Shown one piece after another: positions 16,306-25,148 of a stretch of 64,000 bases of DNA. The position numbers and the translations under genes were made by a program. Location: the NCBI GenBank assembly GCA_963678375.2, contig CAXXQH010000001.1:62001-126000 (forward strand). The letters are read 5' to 3'. The first letter of the stretch is position 1, and each line of letters starts with the position of its first letter. This DNA is from JAEKNW01 sp963678375. Its GTDB lineage: Bacteria > Cloacimonadota > Cloacimonadia > Cloacimonadales > JAFGVF01. Under the pieces are notes generated by a model that searched no databases, was not told where the DNA came from, and worked only from the letters and a program-made list of their open reading frames with translations.

Positions 16306-17049
16306 ATGCAAGTAATCGCAACAAGACCTAAATCATTAACTGATTTACAATTTACTTACTGTCCAGGCTGTCTTCATGGTGTAGCTCACAGATTGATAGC
16401 CGAAGCTATAGATGAATTAGAGATTCAAGATACTGCTACCGGTGTAGCCCCTGTTGGTTGCTCTGTGTTTGCTTACAAATTCTTTGATATGGATATGGCA
16501 GAAGCTGCTCATGGTAGAGCTCCAGCTGTAGCTACAGGAATTAAAAGAGCAAGACCAGATATGCAAGTATTTACCTATCAAGGTGATGGTGACTTAGCTG
16601 CTATCGGTACTGCTGAAATTGTTCACGCTGCTAATAGAGGTGAAAATATATCTGTATTCTTCGTGAATAATGCTATTTATGGTATGACTGGTGGACAAAT
16701 GGCTCCAACAACTCTACCTGATATGAAAACAACTACTTCTCCTTATGGAAGAAAAACTGATGATGTTGGTTTTCCAATCAAAGTATGTGAATTACTAAAT
16801 ACATTGGAAGCTCCATATTATATAGAAAGAGTTTCTCTTTTATCACCTGCTGATATTCTAAAGGCTAAAAACGCTGTAAAAAAGGCTCTTCAGTATAATA
16901 AGGAAGGTAAAGGATTTACTATAGTTGAATTGCTTTCTACCTGTCCAACAAACTGGGGAATGACTGCAGTTGATTCTTTAAAATGGGCTAAAGATAAAAT
17001 GCTTCCATTCTTCCCACTAGGTAAATTAAGAGATAGAGGGGAGGAATAA
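16306..17049 (+). CDS. vorA: 2-oxoacid:ferredoxin oxidoreductase TPP-binding beta subunit
   Basis: The protein has 247 residues. It has the thiamine pyrophosphate domain with the GDGD...NN motif: YQGDGDLAAIGTAEIVHAAN followed by VNNAIYGMTGGQM. The N-terminal CPGCLHGVAHR holds cysteines that help bind the cluster. It forms the active site with the alpha subunit encoded just upstream. The gap to the gamma-subunit gene is 2 bp. Confidence 0.9.
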   Translation: MQVIATRPKSLTDLQFTYCPGCLHGVAHRLIAEAIDELEIQDTATGVAPVGCSVFAYKFFDMDMAEAAHGRAPAVATGIKRARPDMQVFTYQGDGDLAAIGTAEIVHAANRGENISVFFVNNAIYGMTGGQMAPTTLPDMKTTTSPYGRKTDDVGFPIKVCELLNTLEAPYYIERVSLLSPADILKAKNAVKKALQYNKEGKGFTIVELLSTCPTNWGMTAVDSLKWAKDKMLPFFPLGKLRDRGEE

Positions 17050-17051
17050 AG

Positions 17052-17588
17052 ATGAAATATGAAATTATTAGCTCAGGTTTTGGTGGCCAAGGTGCTTTAA
17101 CTATTGGTAAATTCTTAGCAAAAGCAGGTATGAAAGAAGGGAAAAATGTTTCATGGTTACCATCTTATGGTCCAGAAATGCGTGGTGGTACTGCTAATGT
17201 ATCTGCAGTTATTTCTGATAAACCTGTTGCATCACCAATCGTATCTTTCCCTAACATCTTAGTAGCTTTAAATCAACCTTCTTTAGATAAGTTTGCTGCT
17301 AATGTTGTAAAAGGTGGATTTATCATTGCAAATGAAGATTTATGTCCAAAGATACCAACTTTTGATGGTGTTAAAACAGTTTCTGCTCCCTTATCAAAAC
17401 TCGCTACAGAAATTGGAAGTGATAAAGTTCTAAATATGTTAGCTATTGGTATGGTTATCGGATTAACTGATATTATCAAGTATGATACAATTGAAGCAGA
17501 TTTAACTACCTTCTTAGAAAAGAAAAATCCTGAATTGCTTAAAATGAACCTTATTGCAATTAAGAAAGGAATTGAGTTAGTAAAATAA
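17052..17588 (+). CDS. vorC: 2-oxoacid:ferredoxin oxidoreductase gamma subunit
   Basis: The protein has 178 residues. It matches the gamma/catalytic-domain family PF01558: SSGFGGQGALTIGKFLAKA at the start, and SYGPEMRGGTANVSAVIS. It contributes to CoA binding and complex assembly. It is the last gene of the aminotransferase-vorDBAC unit, and a terminator follows 12 bp after its stop. Confidence 0.9.
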   Translation: MKYEIISSGFGGQGALTIGKFLAKAGMKEGKNVSWLPSYGPEMRGGTANVSAVISDKPVASPIVSFPNILVALNQPSLDKFAANVVKGGFIIANEDLCPKIPTFDGVKTVSAPLSKLATEIGSDKVLNMLAIGMVIGLTDIIKYDTIEADLTTFLEKKNPELLKMNLIAIKKGIELVK

Positions 17589-17600
17589 CTTGATAGATTT

Positions 17601-17638
17601 AAAGAGAGATTGTGTTTATCCAGTCTCTCTTTTTTTTT
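17601..17638 (+). terminator. rho-independent terminator after the vor operon
   Basis: The stem AGAGAGATTG/CAGTCTCTCT (one G-T pair) is followed by a run of nine or more T residues. Confidence 0.85.
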
Positions 17639-17778
17639 ATTTATTTATTATATAAAATCTTATAGTCATTTATCTGCTTTCTTTGTCATTGTACTGAAAG
17701 CTAAATTCTTATTATTTTGAAAGAGCCTTGACAAATATGTAAGTCTAAAAAAAATAAAAATAAAACCACTGGAGAAAA

Positions 17779-18582
17779 ATGAAAAAAAGAGCAATAGGTA
17801 TTTTTGATTCAGGTGTTGGTGGACTCACAGTTTTTAAGTCAATCAGACAGCATTTTCCAAATGAAGATATAATTTACTTTGGAGATACTGCTAGAGTACC
17901 CTACGGACCTAAATCCAAAAACACTGTAATAAATTATTCAATTCAAAATACTAGATTCTTAATTCAGCAAAATATTAAGCTACTGATTATTGCTTGTAAT
18001 ACTTCGTCAGCTGTAGCTATTCCTTATCTACAGAAAATGACTAACATTCCTGTGATAGGTGTTATTGTACCAGGGGCCGAAGAAGCAATCTCCCTAACAA
18101 AGACTGGTAGAATTGGAATTATTGGTACTGAGGGAACAATTAATAGTTCTGCTTATAAGAATGAGTTGCTTAGGTTGAACACTAGCTTAGAAATAACATC
18201 ACAACCATGTCCACTATTTGTTTCTTTAGTAGAAGAGGGATGGCTCAATCGACACGTTACAGAGCTAGTTATTCAAGACTACCTTTCTGATTTTAAATCT
18301 CAAAACATTGATACTCTAATCTTAGGTTGTACTCATTACCCAGTGTTAAAACCTGCTATTGATAAATTCTTTTCTGGGAAAGTAAATCTTGTGGATAGCT
18401 CTTTAGCAATTATCAAGCACATAAGTAAACATATTACTAGGTCTTCAAGCCAAATTGGAAAAGATTTATTCTATGTCAGTGATAATGAAGAAAAATTTGT
18501 GAAGATTGCGAATATGATTCTTGAGAAGCAAGTTACTAATTTAAAAAAAGTTAGTCTTGGCGAAAGTTGGTTTGTTGAATAA
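17779..18582 (+). CDS. murI: glutamate racemase
   Basis: The protein has 267 residues. It converts L-glutamate to D-glutamate for peptidoglycan. It shows the family opening IGIFDSGVGGLTV, the nucleotide-like loop YFGDTARVPYG, and both catalytic cysteines in ACNTSSA and LGCTHYP. The start has GGAG 5 bp upstream. A TTGACA box at 17728 is probably part of its promoter. The stop overlaps the next gene (TAATG), so the degenerate M29-like protein is made from the same message. Confidence 0.95.
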   Translation: MKKRAIGIFDSGVGGLTVFKSIRQHFPNEDIIYFGDTARVPYGPKSKNTVINYSIQNTRFLIQQNIKLLIIACNTSSAVAIPYLQKMTNIPVIGVIVPGAEEAISLTKTGRIGIIGTEGTINSSAYKNELLRLNTSLEITSQPCPLFVSLVEEGWLNRHVTELVIQDYLSDFKSQNIDTLILGCTHYPVLKPAIDKFFSGKVNLVDSSLAIIKHISKHITRSSSQIGKDLFYVSDNEEKFVKIANMILEKQVTNLKKVSLGESWFVE

Positions 18583-19640
18583 TGGAAATAAAAAAGCTAT
18601 ATAAATATCTTATAGAAGATTATTTAAAAATATCCTCAGAACAAATTGTAGTTCTTTCTGGTCTTATTGACTTCCAAGATAATTGTCATAAATCAGATAT
18701 TTCACATATTGAAGAACTTGCTCTTTTAATCAGAAACCAAGGAGCTTTCCCCTCATTAGATCTTTCTTCACGGACTCTGAAGCTTAAAATTCTAGAAGAA
18801 ACGCCTGAGGAAAAGTATTTTGTCCCGACAGAATATTATCTTAATTGGGTTAAACTCATTGATGTTATTATTGATCTTAGCTTTCCAGAAAGTAGAAACA
18901 TCTTTACAGACAATCTTTTTACTTCTCAAAAAAAAGATCTAATCAACAAGTCTTTACATTCAATATATAAAAATATGTTGATAGCTGAAAAGACTGTCTT
19001 GCTTCCCAACTTACCAAAGAATTCTCTTGCCAGCTACTATAATATTGATCTTAATATCTTAGAAGAATTCTATGAATCTACTTTCGATTCTCTTGATAAA
19101 AAAATGAACTCTAAAGGTCTAAAGATTTTAAATAGACTACTTCCTGCATCAAATTACTTTCTCAAGAGTAAAGTTGAGGAAGAAAAAAAACTAAAACTAA
19201 CTATCTCAGACCAGCAAAGTTACTTCATTACTAATAAAATTAGCAATTTATACACTGTATTACCTTATGGCTATGTAGCTTTTACTGTTGATAAAAACAT
19301 GCTAGATGGTGTTATTAAAGCTGATAAGCTATATTATAAGAATAATTGTATTAATTCAGTAGAGATAACTTTTTCTTATGGGAACATAGTATCAATTCAA
19401 TTCGAAAGCAATAATTCAATTTCAGAAATCATAAAAGTTGGTTTAATTAATAGTAAAGAGAGAGTAGAGTTATTTATAGGAGTTAATAATGGTGTGTCGA
19501 ACCATTGCAATTACAATTATTATGATCGCTGTATTGATGACAATTTTAGTCTAGTATTTTATGATGAAATGAACAATAATATTGAAATCAGCTCTAGAAA
19601 TGTTGAATTAACTAATCAAAACATGAAAAATATTTTATAA
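18582..19640 (+). CDS. degenerate M29 aminopeptidase-like protein, probably inactive
   Basis: The protein has 352 residues. The order of motifs resembles thermophilic M29 aminopeptidases (AmpS/PepS): an N-terminal domain with the GAFPSLDLS region, LPNLPKNSLASYYNIDLNIL (141-160), then a beta-domain with LPYGYVAFTVDKNMLDGVIK (227-246) and ELFIGVNNGVS (296-306). In active enzymes the segment P.GEV(F)..P supplies a metal-binding Glu, but here it reads LPYGYVAFTVD. The later His/Asp ligands also appear to be lost. I infer a non-catalytic homologue. It is coupled to murI and followed 16 bp later by pyrG. Function unknown. Confidence 0.5.
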   Translation: MEIKKLYKYLIEDYLKISSEQIVVLSGLIDFQDNCHKSDISHIEELALLIRNQGAFPSLDLSSRTLKLKILEETPEEKYFVPTEYYLNWVKLIDVIIDLSFPESRNIFTDNLFTSQKKDLINKSLHSIYKNMLIAEKTVLLPNLPKNSLASYYNIDLNILEEFYESTFDSLDKKMNSKGLKILNRLLPASNYFLKSKVEEEKKLKLTISDQQSYFITNKISNLYTVLPYGYVAFTVDKNMLDGVIKADKLYYKNNCINSVEITFSYGNIVSIQFESNNSISEIIKVGLINSKERVELFIGVNNGVSNHCNYNYYDRCIDDNFSLVFYDEMNNNIEISSRNVELTNQNMKNIL

Positions 19641-19656
19641 TAAAAGGTGTGGAAAA

Positions 19657-21255
19657 ATGGCCAAGCATATTTTTGTTATGGGTGGGGTGTTATCATCCCT
19701 TGGTAAAGGAATAGCTGCTGCTTCAATTGGGCTTCTATTAAAAAAGATGGGCTACAATGTTGGGCTACAAAAAATGGATCCTTACTTAAACGTAGATCCA
19801 GGAACAATGAGTCCTTATCAGCACGGTGAAGTGTTCGTTACAGATGATGGTGCTGAAACTGACCTAGATTTAGGACATTATGAGAGATTTATTGATGTCT
19901 CATTATCTAAATTATCTAGTGTCTCTTCTGGACAGATCTATGAATCTGTGATAAAGAAAGAAAGAAGAGGTGATTATCTAGGAAAAACAGTTCAAGTAAT
20001 TCCCCATGTAACTAATGAGATAATCTCTAAGGTGAAGCAAATAGGGGAGATGTATGATGTTGTGATTACAGAAATTGGAGGAACTGTTGGAGATATTGAA
20101 TCTTTACCTTTTTTGGAAGCAATTAGACAGTTTCGCATGGAAGTAGGAGCTGATAACTCATTATTTGTTCTTTTAACTTATGTTCCTTTTATAAAATCTG
20201 CTGGGGAGTTAAAAACTAAACCTACCCAGCACAGTGCAATAAAGCTTAGAGAAATTGGTATTCAACCTGATATACTTCTTTGCAGGTCTGAAAAACCATT
20301 TTCTCAAGATATTATTAGTAAAATCTCTCTATTTACTAATGTTCCTCTTAAATCTGTAATCAATGCGATAGATGTAAAATCTGTTTTTAGTGTTCCTCGT
20401 AATTATTTCGTTGAAGGACTTCATGATACAATCTGTAATCAGTTAAGACTTGAATGTCGTGATATTGATTTTTCAGAGTTAGATAATTATCTAAAGAAAA
20501 TTCAGTCTCTTGAGAAAGAAATTACAATTGCAGTTTGTGGTAAATATGTACAACATCAAGATGCATATAAATCTGTTGAGCAAGCAATTATACATGCTGG
20601 AATAGCTAATAGAATTAAGGTGAATATTGAATGGATAGATTCTGAAACTAGTTTCGATACAGATCTTCAAAAAGAGAAGTTTAAAAAAATTGATGGGATT
20701 CTAATACCTGGTGGTTTTGGATTAAGAGGAATCGAAGGTAAAGTAAATATTGTAAAATATGCTCGAGAAAACAATATTCCATTTTTTGGGATCTGTTTGG
20801 GGATGCAGGTAGCGGTAATAGAATTTGCACGCAATGTCTGTAATATTAAAGATGCTTTCAGTTCCGAGTTTGATAACTCATGTGAAAATCCTGTTATCCA
20901 TTTGATGGATGATCAAACTTATATTGATAAGATGGGTGGAACTATGAGACTTGGAGCTTTCCCATGTAAGATTATTAAAGATACTCTAGTTTGGAATGCC
21001 TATCAAACAGATGAGATTACTGAACGCCATCGACATCGATATGAGTTTAATAATGAATATCGTCAGATAATGCAAGATAATGGACTGGTTATTTCTGGGA
21101 CTTCTCCTGATGGGTTATTAGTTGAGATAATTGAAAATCCAAGCAATGATTTCTTTGTTGCTGTTCAATTTCACCCAGAATTTTTATCTAGACCTCTAAG
21201 ACCACACCCTATCTTCAATAGATTTATCCAAGCTGCAGCTAATAAAAAGAAATAA
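19657..21255 (+). CDS. pyrG: CTP synthase
   Basis: The protein has 532 residues and makes CTP from UTP, ATP and glutamine. The N-terminal synthase domain has KHIFVMGGVLSSLGKGIAAA and QKMDPYLNVDPGTMSPYQHG. The C-terminal glutamine amidotransferase domain has the nucleophile Cys in GICLGMQ and the His-Glu of QFHPEFLSRP. It is the last gene of a murI, M29-like, pyrG run. A strong terminator follows. Confidence 0.97.
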   Translation: MAKHIFVMGGVLSSLGKGIAAASIGLLLKKMGYNVGLQKMDPYLNVDPGTMSPYQHGEVFVTDDGAETDLDLGHYERFIDVSLSKLSSVSSGQIYESVIKKERRGDYLGKTVQVIPHVTNEIISKVKQIGEMYDVVITEIGGTVGDIESLPFLEAIRQFRMEVGADNSLFVLLTYVPFIKSAGELKTKPTQHSAIKLREIGIQPDILLCRSEKPFSQDIISKISLFTNVPLKSVINAIDVKSVFSVPRNYFVEGLHDTICNQLRLECRDIDFSELDNYLKKIQSLEKEITIAVCGKYVQHQDAYKSVEQAIIHAGIANRIKVNIEWIDSETSFDTDLQKEKFKKIDGILIPGGFGLRGIEGKVNIVKYARENNIPFFGICLGMQVAVIEFARNVCNIKDAFSSEFDNSCENPVIHLMDDQTYIDKMGGTMRLGAFPCKIIKDTLVWNAYQTDEITERHRHRYEFNNEYRQIMQDNGLVISGTSPDGLLVEIIENPSNDFFVAVQFHPEFLSRPLRPHPIFNRFIQAAANKKK

Positions 21256-21272
21256 TTATTTTAGATAAACAA

Positions 21273-21306
21273 CAAGAAGAGCTTATTATCTTAAGCTCTT
21301 CTTTTA
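21273..21306 (+). terminator. rho-independent terminator after pyrG
   Basis: A perfect 12-bp stem (AAGAAGAGCTTA pairs with TAAGCTCTTCTT), a 6-nt loop and a short T-run. The following 200 bp to the rnr stop hold no gene that I can see. Confidence 0.8.
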
Positions 21307-21511
21307 TCATATATCATATAATAGTTTAATATGAAGTGAAGCTTGACTTTCTATTAGCTATCAATTAGGTCTCTATTGGGAGTCTATTAAGCATCCATTA
21401 GGCTAAAAGTCAATAGACTCATGATAGTAAAGATATATAAGCTCCTGAGACACTGCATGATTATGCTATAAAACAATGATTCATTCAGACTAGAACGAGA
21501 ACAAGTTGAAA

Positions 21512-23665
21512 CTATTCCATTAATAAATCAAAATAGATATCATCAGTAACAGCAGATACCCTTATTTTTACAATTTGAGCAAGTTTAAACTCTCTTTTTT
21601 TCTTTTTACCCCTAGCAATCATTTTTTCGTCATCAACAACGTAATAATCACCTGGTATATTACTTAAGCGAACAACTCCAGTGATTGGATATTTAGCGAG
21701 TGTAACAAAAATATTAGATGAGTTCATACCTGAAACAATTGCTTCATACTCTTTTCCTATTCTGTCTTTCATAAAATACTGGACCATTTTATTGAGTATT
21801 TCTCGATATGCTTCATCACTTAATACTTCTTGTTCAGTAGCAATATCAGCTAGTTTTGATAGAGTTTTTGATGTAAAATTCCAACCATCTTTTCCAAGTA
21901 AGTTTTTTAATTGTAGATGGATTACTAAATCTGATAATCTTCTTATAGGTGAAGTAAAATGAGTGTAGTTTTCAATCGCCAGACCAAAATGGATATCATG
22001 TTTAGTTGTATATTGAGCCTTTTTCATAGCTCTTAAAATCATTTTGTTAAATACTTTCTCTTCTGCTTTACCTTCAAATGATTTCAGAACTTCTTGAATT
22101 GAATGATTTAGGGTTCCATCAAATTTTATTCTATGTCCATAATAAGAAAGAAGCTTAGCTACTCGTTCAATCTTTTCTTTATCAGGTAACTCATGGACTC
22201 TATAAATGGTGGCTTTAGTCTTTTCTTTTAAATATGTTGCAACATACTCATTTGCTAAAAGCATAAAGTTTTCGATTAATTTATGAGATGCAGTTTCTTC
22301 ACTTTCTTCTATAGATTCAAGATGTCCTTCCTCATCATAAATGTAGTCAACATCTGGAAGTCTGAAGTTAATGTAACCTTTCTTTTTAAGCTTAGCAGAG
22401 AACTTGTTTGAGATTCTTAGACATTCTTTAAGCATTTCCTTAACATCATCACCTTGGTCTAAATCTCCGTTATCGAAAAATTTATCTACTTCTTCATAAT
22501 TTAATCTTGCATCAGAATTTATTATAGATTCAACAGCATATTGCTCTATAACTTCGTAATTTTTATTTAGCTTAGTCACCACTGACAGAGTAAGTTTCTC
22601 TTCATTTGGTCTAAGACTACATATCTTATTTGATATTTGCTCAGGCAGCATCGGTATAACTCTTTTAGGAAAATAAAAAGAATTACCTCTTTTAGAAGCT
22701 TCTTTAAACAATTCTGAAGTCGGTTTAACATAATGACCTACATCTGCAATATGGACATAAAGGGTGTATCCAAATTCTTCTTTGATTAGTGATATAGCAT
22801 CATCATAATCTTTTGCACTAATTGGATCAATGGTTAAGGTAACTATATCTCTAAAATCTTCTCTTCGCTCTTTTTCTGCAAGAGGGATAAAATCGCTGAG
22901 TTGGTTAGCTTCATCAATTACTTTAGAAGTGAAATCTAGAGGTAAATTGAATTGCTTAATAACTCCTAAAACCTCTATTTCAGGATCATGAGCTTCACCT
23001 AAAACGCTTAGTACTTTACCTGTAGGTAACTTTGCTTTTTGTTTATCTCCCCAGCTAGTAATTTTTATTTCAACTTTCATATTATCAATATTTTGTTGAG
23101 GACTATCAACTAAGATTGAAGTATGAATTTTATGATTATCACAGACAAAGATATAAGACTTACCATATTTCGTTGCATTACCCACCATTGTAGTATTAGC
23201 TCTTTGGAGTACATCTTTTACCACTCCATAGAATTTTCCATTTTTTTGCTTAAATGGAGCAATGGCAATTTTATCACCATGATAAGCATTTAGGAGGTCT
23301 TCAGATGAGAGAAAATAATCGTTTTCATCAGTAACAGCAAAACCAAAAGAATATCCTTTAGCTAATGAAGTAGCATCAAAAGTAGCTTCGATTAACTTAA
23401 CCTCTTTGTTATCTTTAGAATTTTTACTTCTATCCTTGCTTTTATTACTTACTGGCTGTGAGTTATTATCCTTAATCCCTGTAACATATTGACCCTCTTT
23501 TATTAATAAGTTATCTTTAATCAACTTTCTAATAGTATCATTAAGGTTTTTAAAATCATGTTTCTTTATAGATAAAATACTTGAAATCTCTTTAATCTTT
23601 AGTTGTGCACCTGGATATTGACTAAAAAGTGTCAATACTCTGTCTCTAATCTCTTTTATATACAT
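21512..23665 (-). CDS. rnr: ribonuclease R (RNB family 3'-5' exoribonuclease)
   Basis: The protein has 717 residues. An N-terminal winged-helix domain (1-65) is followed by a charged Ser/Lys/Asn linker (68-90), cold-shock domains, the RNB catalytic domain and a C-terminal S1 domain. The catalytic Asp cluster is in TIDPISAKDYDDA (278-290). Also present are RIRPNE-like SLRPNEEKLTLS and HFTSPIRRLSDLVIHLQLK. It degrades structured RNA processively. It follows a small membrane-protein gene with a 1-bp gap and is the last gene of a yicC-membrane protein-rnr unit. The C-terminal Lys-rich tail common in RNase R is nearly absent. Confidence 0.94.
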   Translation of the reverse strand: MYIKEIRDRVLTLFSQYPGAQLKIKEISSILSIKKHDFKNLNDTIRKLIKDNLLIKEGQYVTGIKDNNSQPVSNKSKDRSKNSKDNKEVKLIEATFDATSLAKGYSFGFAVTDENDYFLSSEDLLNAYHGDKIAIAPFKQKNGKFYGVVKDVLQRANTTMVGNATKYGKSYIFVCDNHKIHTSILVDSPQQNIDNMKVEIKITSWGDKQKAKLPTGKVLSVLGEAHDPEIEVLGVIKQFNLPLDFTSKVIDEANQLSDFIPLAEKERREDFRDIVTLTIDPISAKDYDDAISLIKEEFGYTLYVHIADVGHYVKPTSELFKEASKRGNSFYFPKRVIPMLPEQISNKICSLRPNEEKLTLSVVTKLNKNYEVIEQYAVESIINSDARLNYEEVDKFFDNGDLDQGDDVKEMLKECLRISNKFSAKLKKKGYINFRLPDVDYIYDEEGHLESIEESEETASHKLIENFMLLANEYVATYLKEKTKATIYRVHELPDKEKIERVAKLLSYYGHRIKFDGTLNHSIQEVLKSFEGKAEEKVFNKMILRAMKKAQYTTKHDIHFGLAIENYTHFTSPIRRLSDLVIHLQLKNLLGKDGWNFTSKTLSKLADIATEQEVLSDEAYREILNKMVQYFMKDRIGKEYEAIVSGMNSSNIFVTLAKYPITGVVRLSNIPGDYYVVDDEKMIARGKKKKREFKLAQIVKIRVSAVTDDIYFDLLME

Positions 23666-23666
23666 T

Positions 23667-24152
23667 TTAATATCTCTTTCCTATTTTTTTAGATAAAAAG
23701 TCAAGTAGCTCTTTTTTCTCAAGCTGGTCTTTGGAATATCTTATAGACATCCCTCGAAATGGATCTAATCTGCGAGGAGTTTTGAAAGTGGATAACATTA
23801 CTCCATGTTTATCTGAGTAAAAACACCCAAAATCTTTATACTTTCTTTCAACCTTCATAAAGATATATTTGGCAATAACTTTTGTCTCATAGAATGTGTA
23901 TCTACTTGGAATGAAATATGACCATATACTAATTAAAATTAGAAGCATTCCAACCCAAAACCATGTAATTGGTAATAGTAGAGAGTTCTGAATAAACCAT
24001 CTTAATAATAATGATAGAAACACTAAAAACACTACTAATAGGGCAGAGGTACGAGGTCTATCTATAAAGGGAAATGATATAAAGTCAAAATATATCTTCT
24101 CGTTATTTGCTGATTTCTTATTTGCTATTATCTTCTGCTTCTTATTGGACAT
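23667..24152 (-). CDS. small membrane protein, two transmembrane segments, PH-like tail
   Basis: The protein has 161 residues. A basic N-terminus is followed by two hydrophobic segments (about 36-54 and 58-80) and a cytosolic beta-rich domain of about 75 residues (SRYTFYETKVIAKYIFMKVERKY). That pattern resembles the bacterial PH-like domain of YdbS/YdbT-type membrane proteins. It overlaps yicC by 11 bp and ends 1 bp before rnr, so it is co-expressed with two RNA-decay genes. Function unknown; the PH-like reading is a weak inference. Confidence 0.6.
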   Translation of the reverse strand: MSNKKQKIIANKKSANNEKIYFDFISFPFIDRPRTSALLVVFLVFLSLLLRWFIQNSLLLPITWFWVGMLLILISIWSYFIPSRYTFYETKVIAKYIFMKVERKYKDFGCFYSDKHGVMLSTFKTPRRLDPFRGMSIRYSKDQLEKKELLDFLSKKIGKRY

Positions 24153-25023
24153 TAAGAATCATCTCCTTGCACTTGTCAATTTCTTCTTTAATTCTCAGGA
24201 TGTGTTCAAATGTTTCTGGAATACTAAATTTGGAACCAAGGGTATTTGCTTCTCGGTGCATCTCTTGAATTATAAAATTAAATGATTTACCTAAGCAGTT
24301 CTCTGTCGAAGTTAACAAAGATTTACATTTGCTAATATGATCTAGAAGGCGAACTACCTCTTCAGTTACATCATTTCTATCAACATAAAAAGCTGTTTCA
24401 ACAACAATTCTTCTCAAGATATCATCTGTGATTTCTGTTTTAAGCATCTCTTTAATATTATCTACTATCTTATTGAATATCTGATCTTTATATCTTGGTA
24501 TAATGTCTTTTATTTTTGCAGTAGATTCTTCCATTTTAGATAGGGAAGACCTAAAGAAGTCTAACATAATCTTACCTTCCTGAATCGCCATTTTCTGATG
24601 CTCAATTAAGGCTTTTGATATAGCTTGATTTAAGTATATTATTAACTCTTCTTCATTGTCTGACTGTGACTTCATTTCAAGAATTCCTTGATATAATAGT
24701 ATTCTATCTAAAGGAATATCTCCATCAGTGTTTAACAATTTTTTAGCTCTTTGACCTGCTTGCCATATTGCTTTCAATTTTGCCTCGTTAATTTTCATTT
24801 CTGGTTCACTAAGATCAGTGATGTTTAATCTACACTCGATGTTACCACGTTCAATCGTTTCTTTAATCAGCTTACTTGCATATGTTTCAAGATAAGAATA
24901 CTCTCTAGCAGAATAGAATCTAAAATCAAAATATTTTGAGTTTAAAGATTTTATCTCAACTTCAATATCATATTTGTCATTTACTAAATTATATTTACCA
25001 TAGCCGGTCATACTTTTAAACAT
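24142..25023 (-). CDS. yicC: YicC/YloC family endoribonuclease
   Basis: The protein has 293 residues. It begins with the family signature MFKSMTGYGKYNL and contains VEIKSLNSKYFDFRF and the C-terminal NFIIQEMHREANTLGSK, followed by EEIDKCKEMILNVQ. Family members cleave small RNAs and assist RNA turnover. The place beside rnr supports an RNA-metabolism role. It is the first gene of its unit; the 125 bp upstream hold no gene. Confidence 0.92.
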   Translation of the reverse strand: MFKSMTGYGKYNLVNDKYDIEVEIKSLNSKYFDFRFYSAREYSYLETYASKLIKETIERGNIECRLNITDLSEPEMKINEAKLKAIWQAGQRAKKLLNTDGDIPLDRILLYQGILEMKSQSDNEEELIIYLNQAISKALIEHQKMAIQEGKIMLDFFRSSLSKMEESTAKIKDIIPRYKDQIFNKIVDNIKEMLKTEITDDILRRIVVETAFYVDRNDVTEEVVRLLDHISKCKSLLTSTENCLGKSFNFIIQEMHREANTLGSKFSIPETFEHILRIKEEIDKCKEMILNVQ

Positions 25024-25148
25024 TTATAATTACTCCAATATTTTTTAAACATTATAAACTACTGATGGATAGACATATAGGGAAGTTTACATAATATACG
25101 TTATGGAACTAAAGATATATAAGTGAATAAGATACCTCTTATTGCCTT

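Noticed and set aside
15853..16311. Antisense open frames inside vorB
   Set aside because: They are shadows of a highly conserved gene and have no start signals or family features.
21307..21511. Short repeats of CTATTAG/CCATTAGG type between pyrG and rnr
   Set aside because: The units are irregular and too short to call a repeat family.
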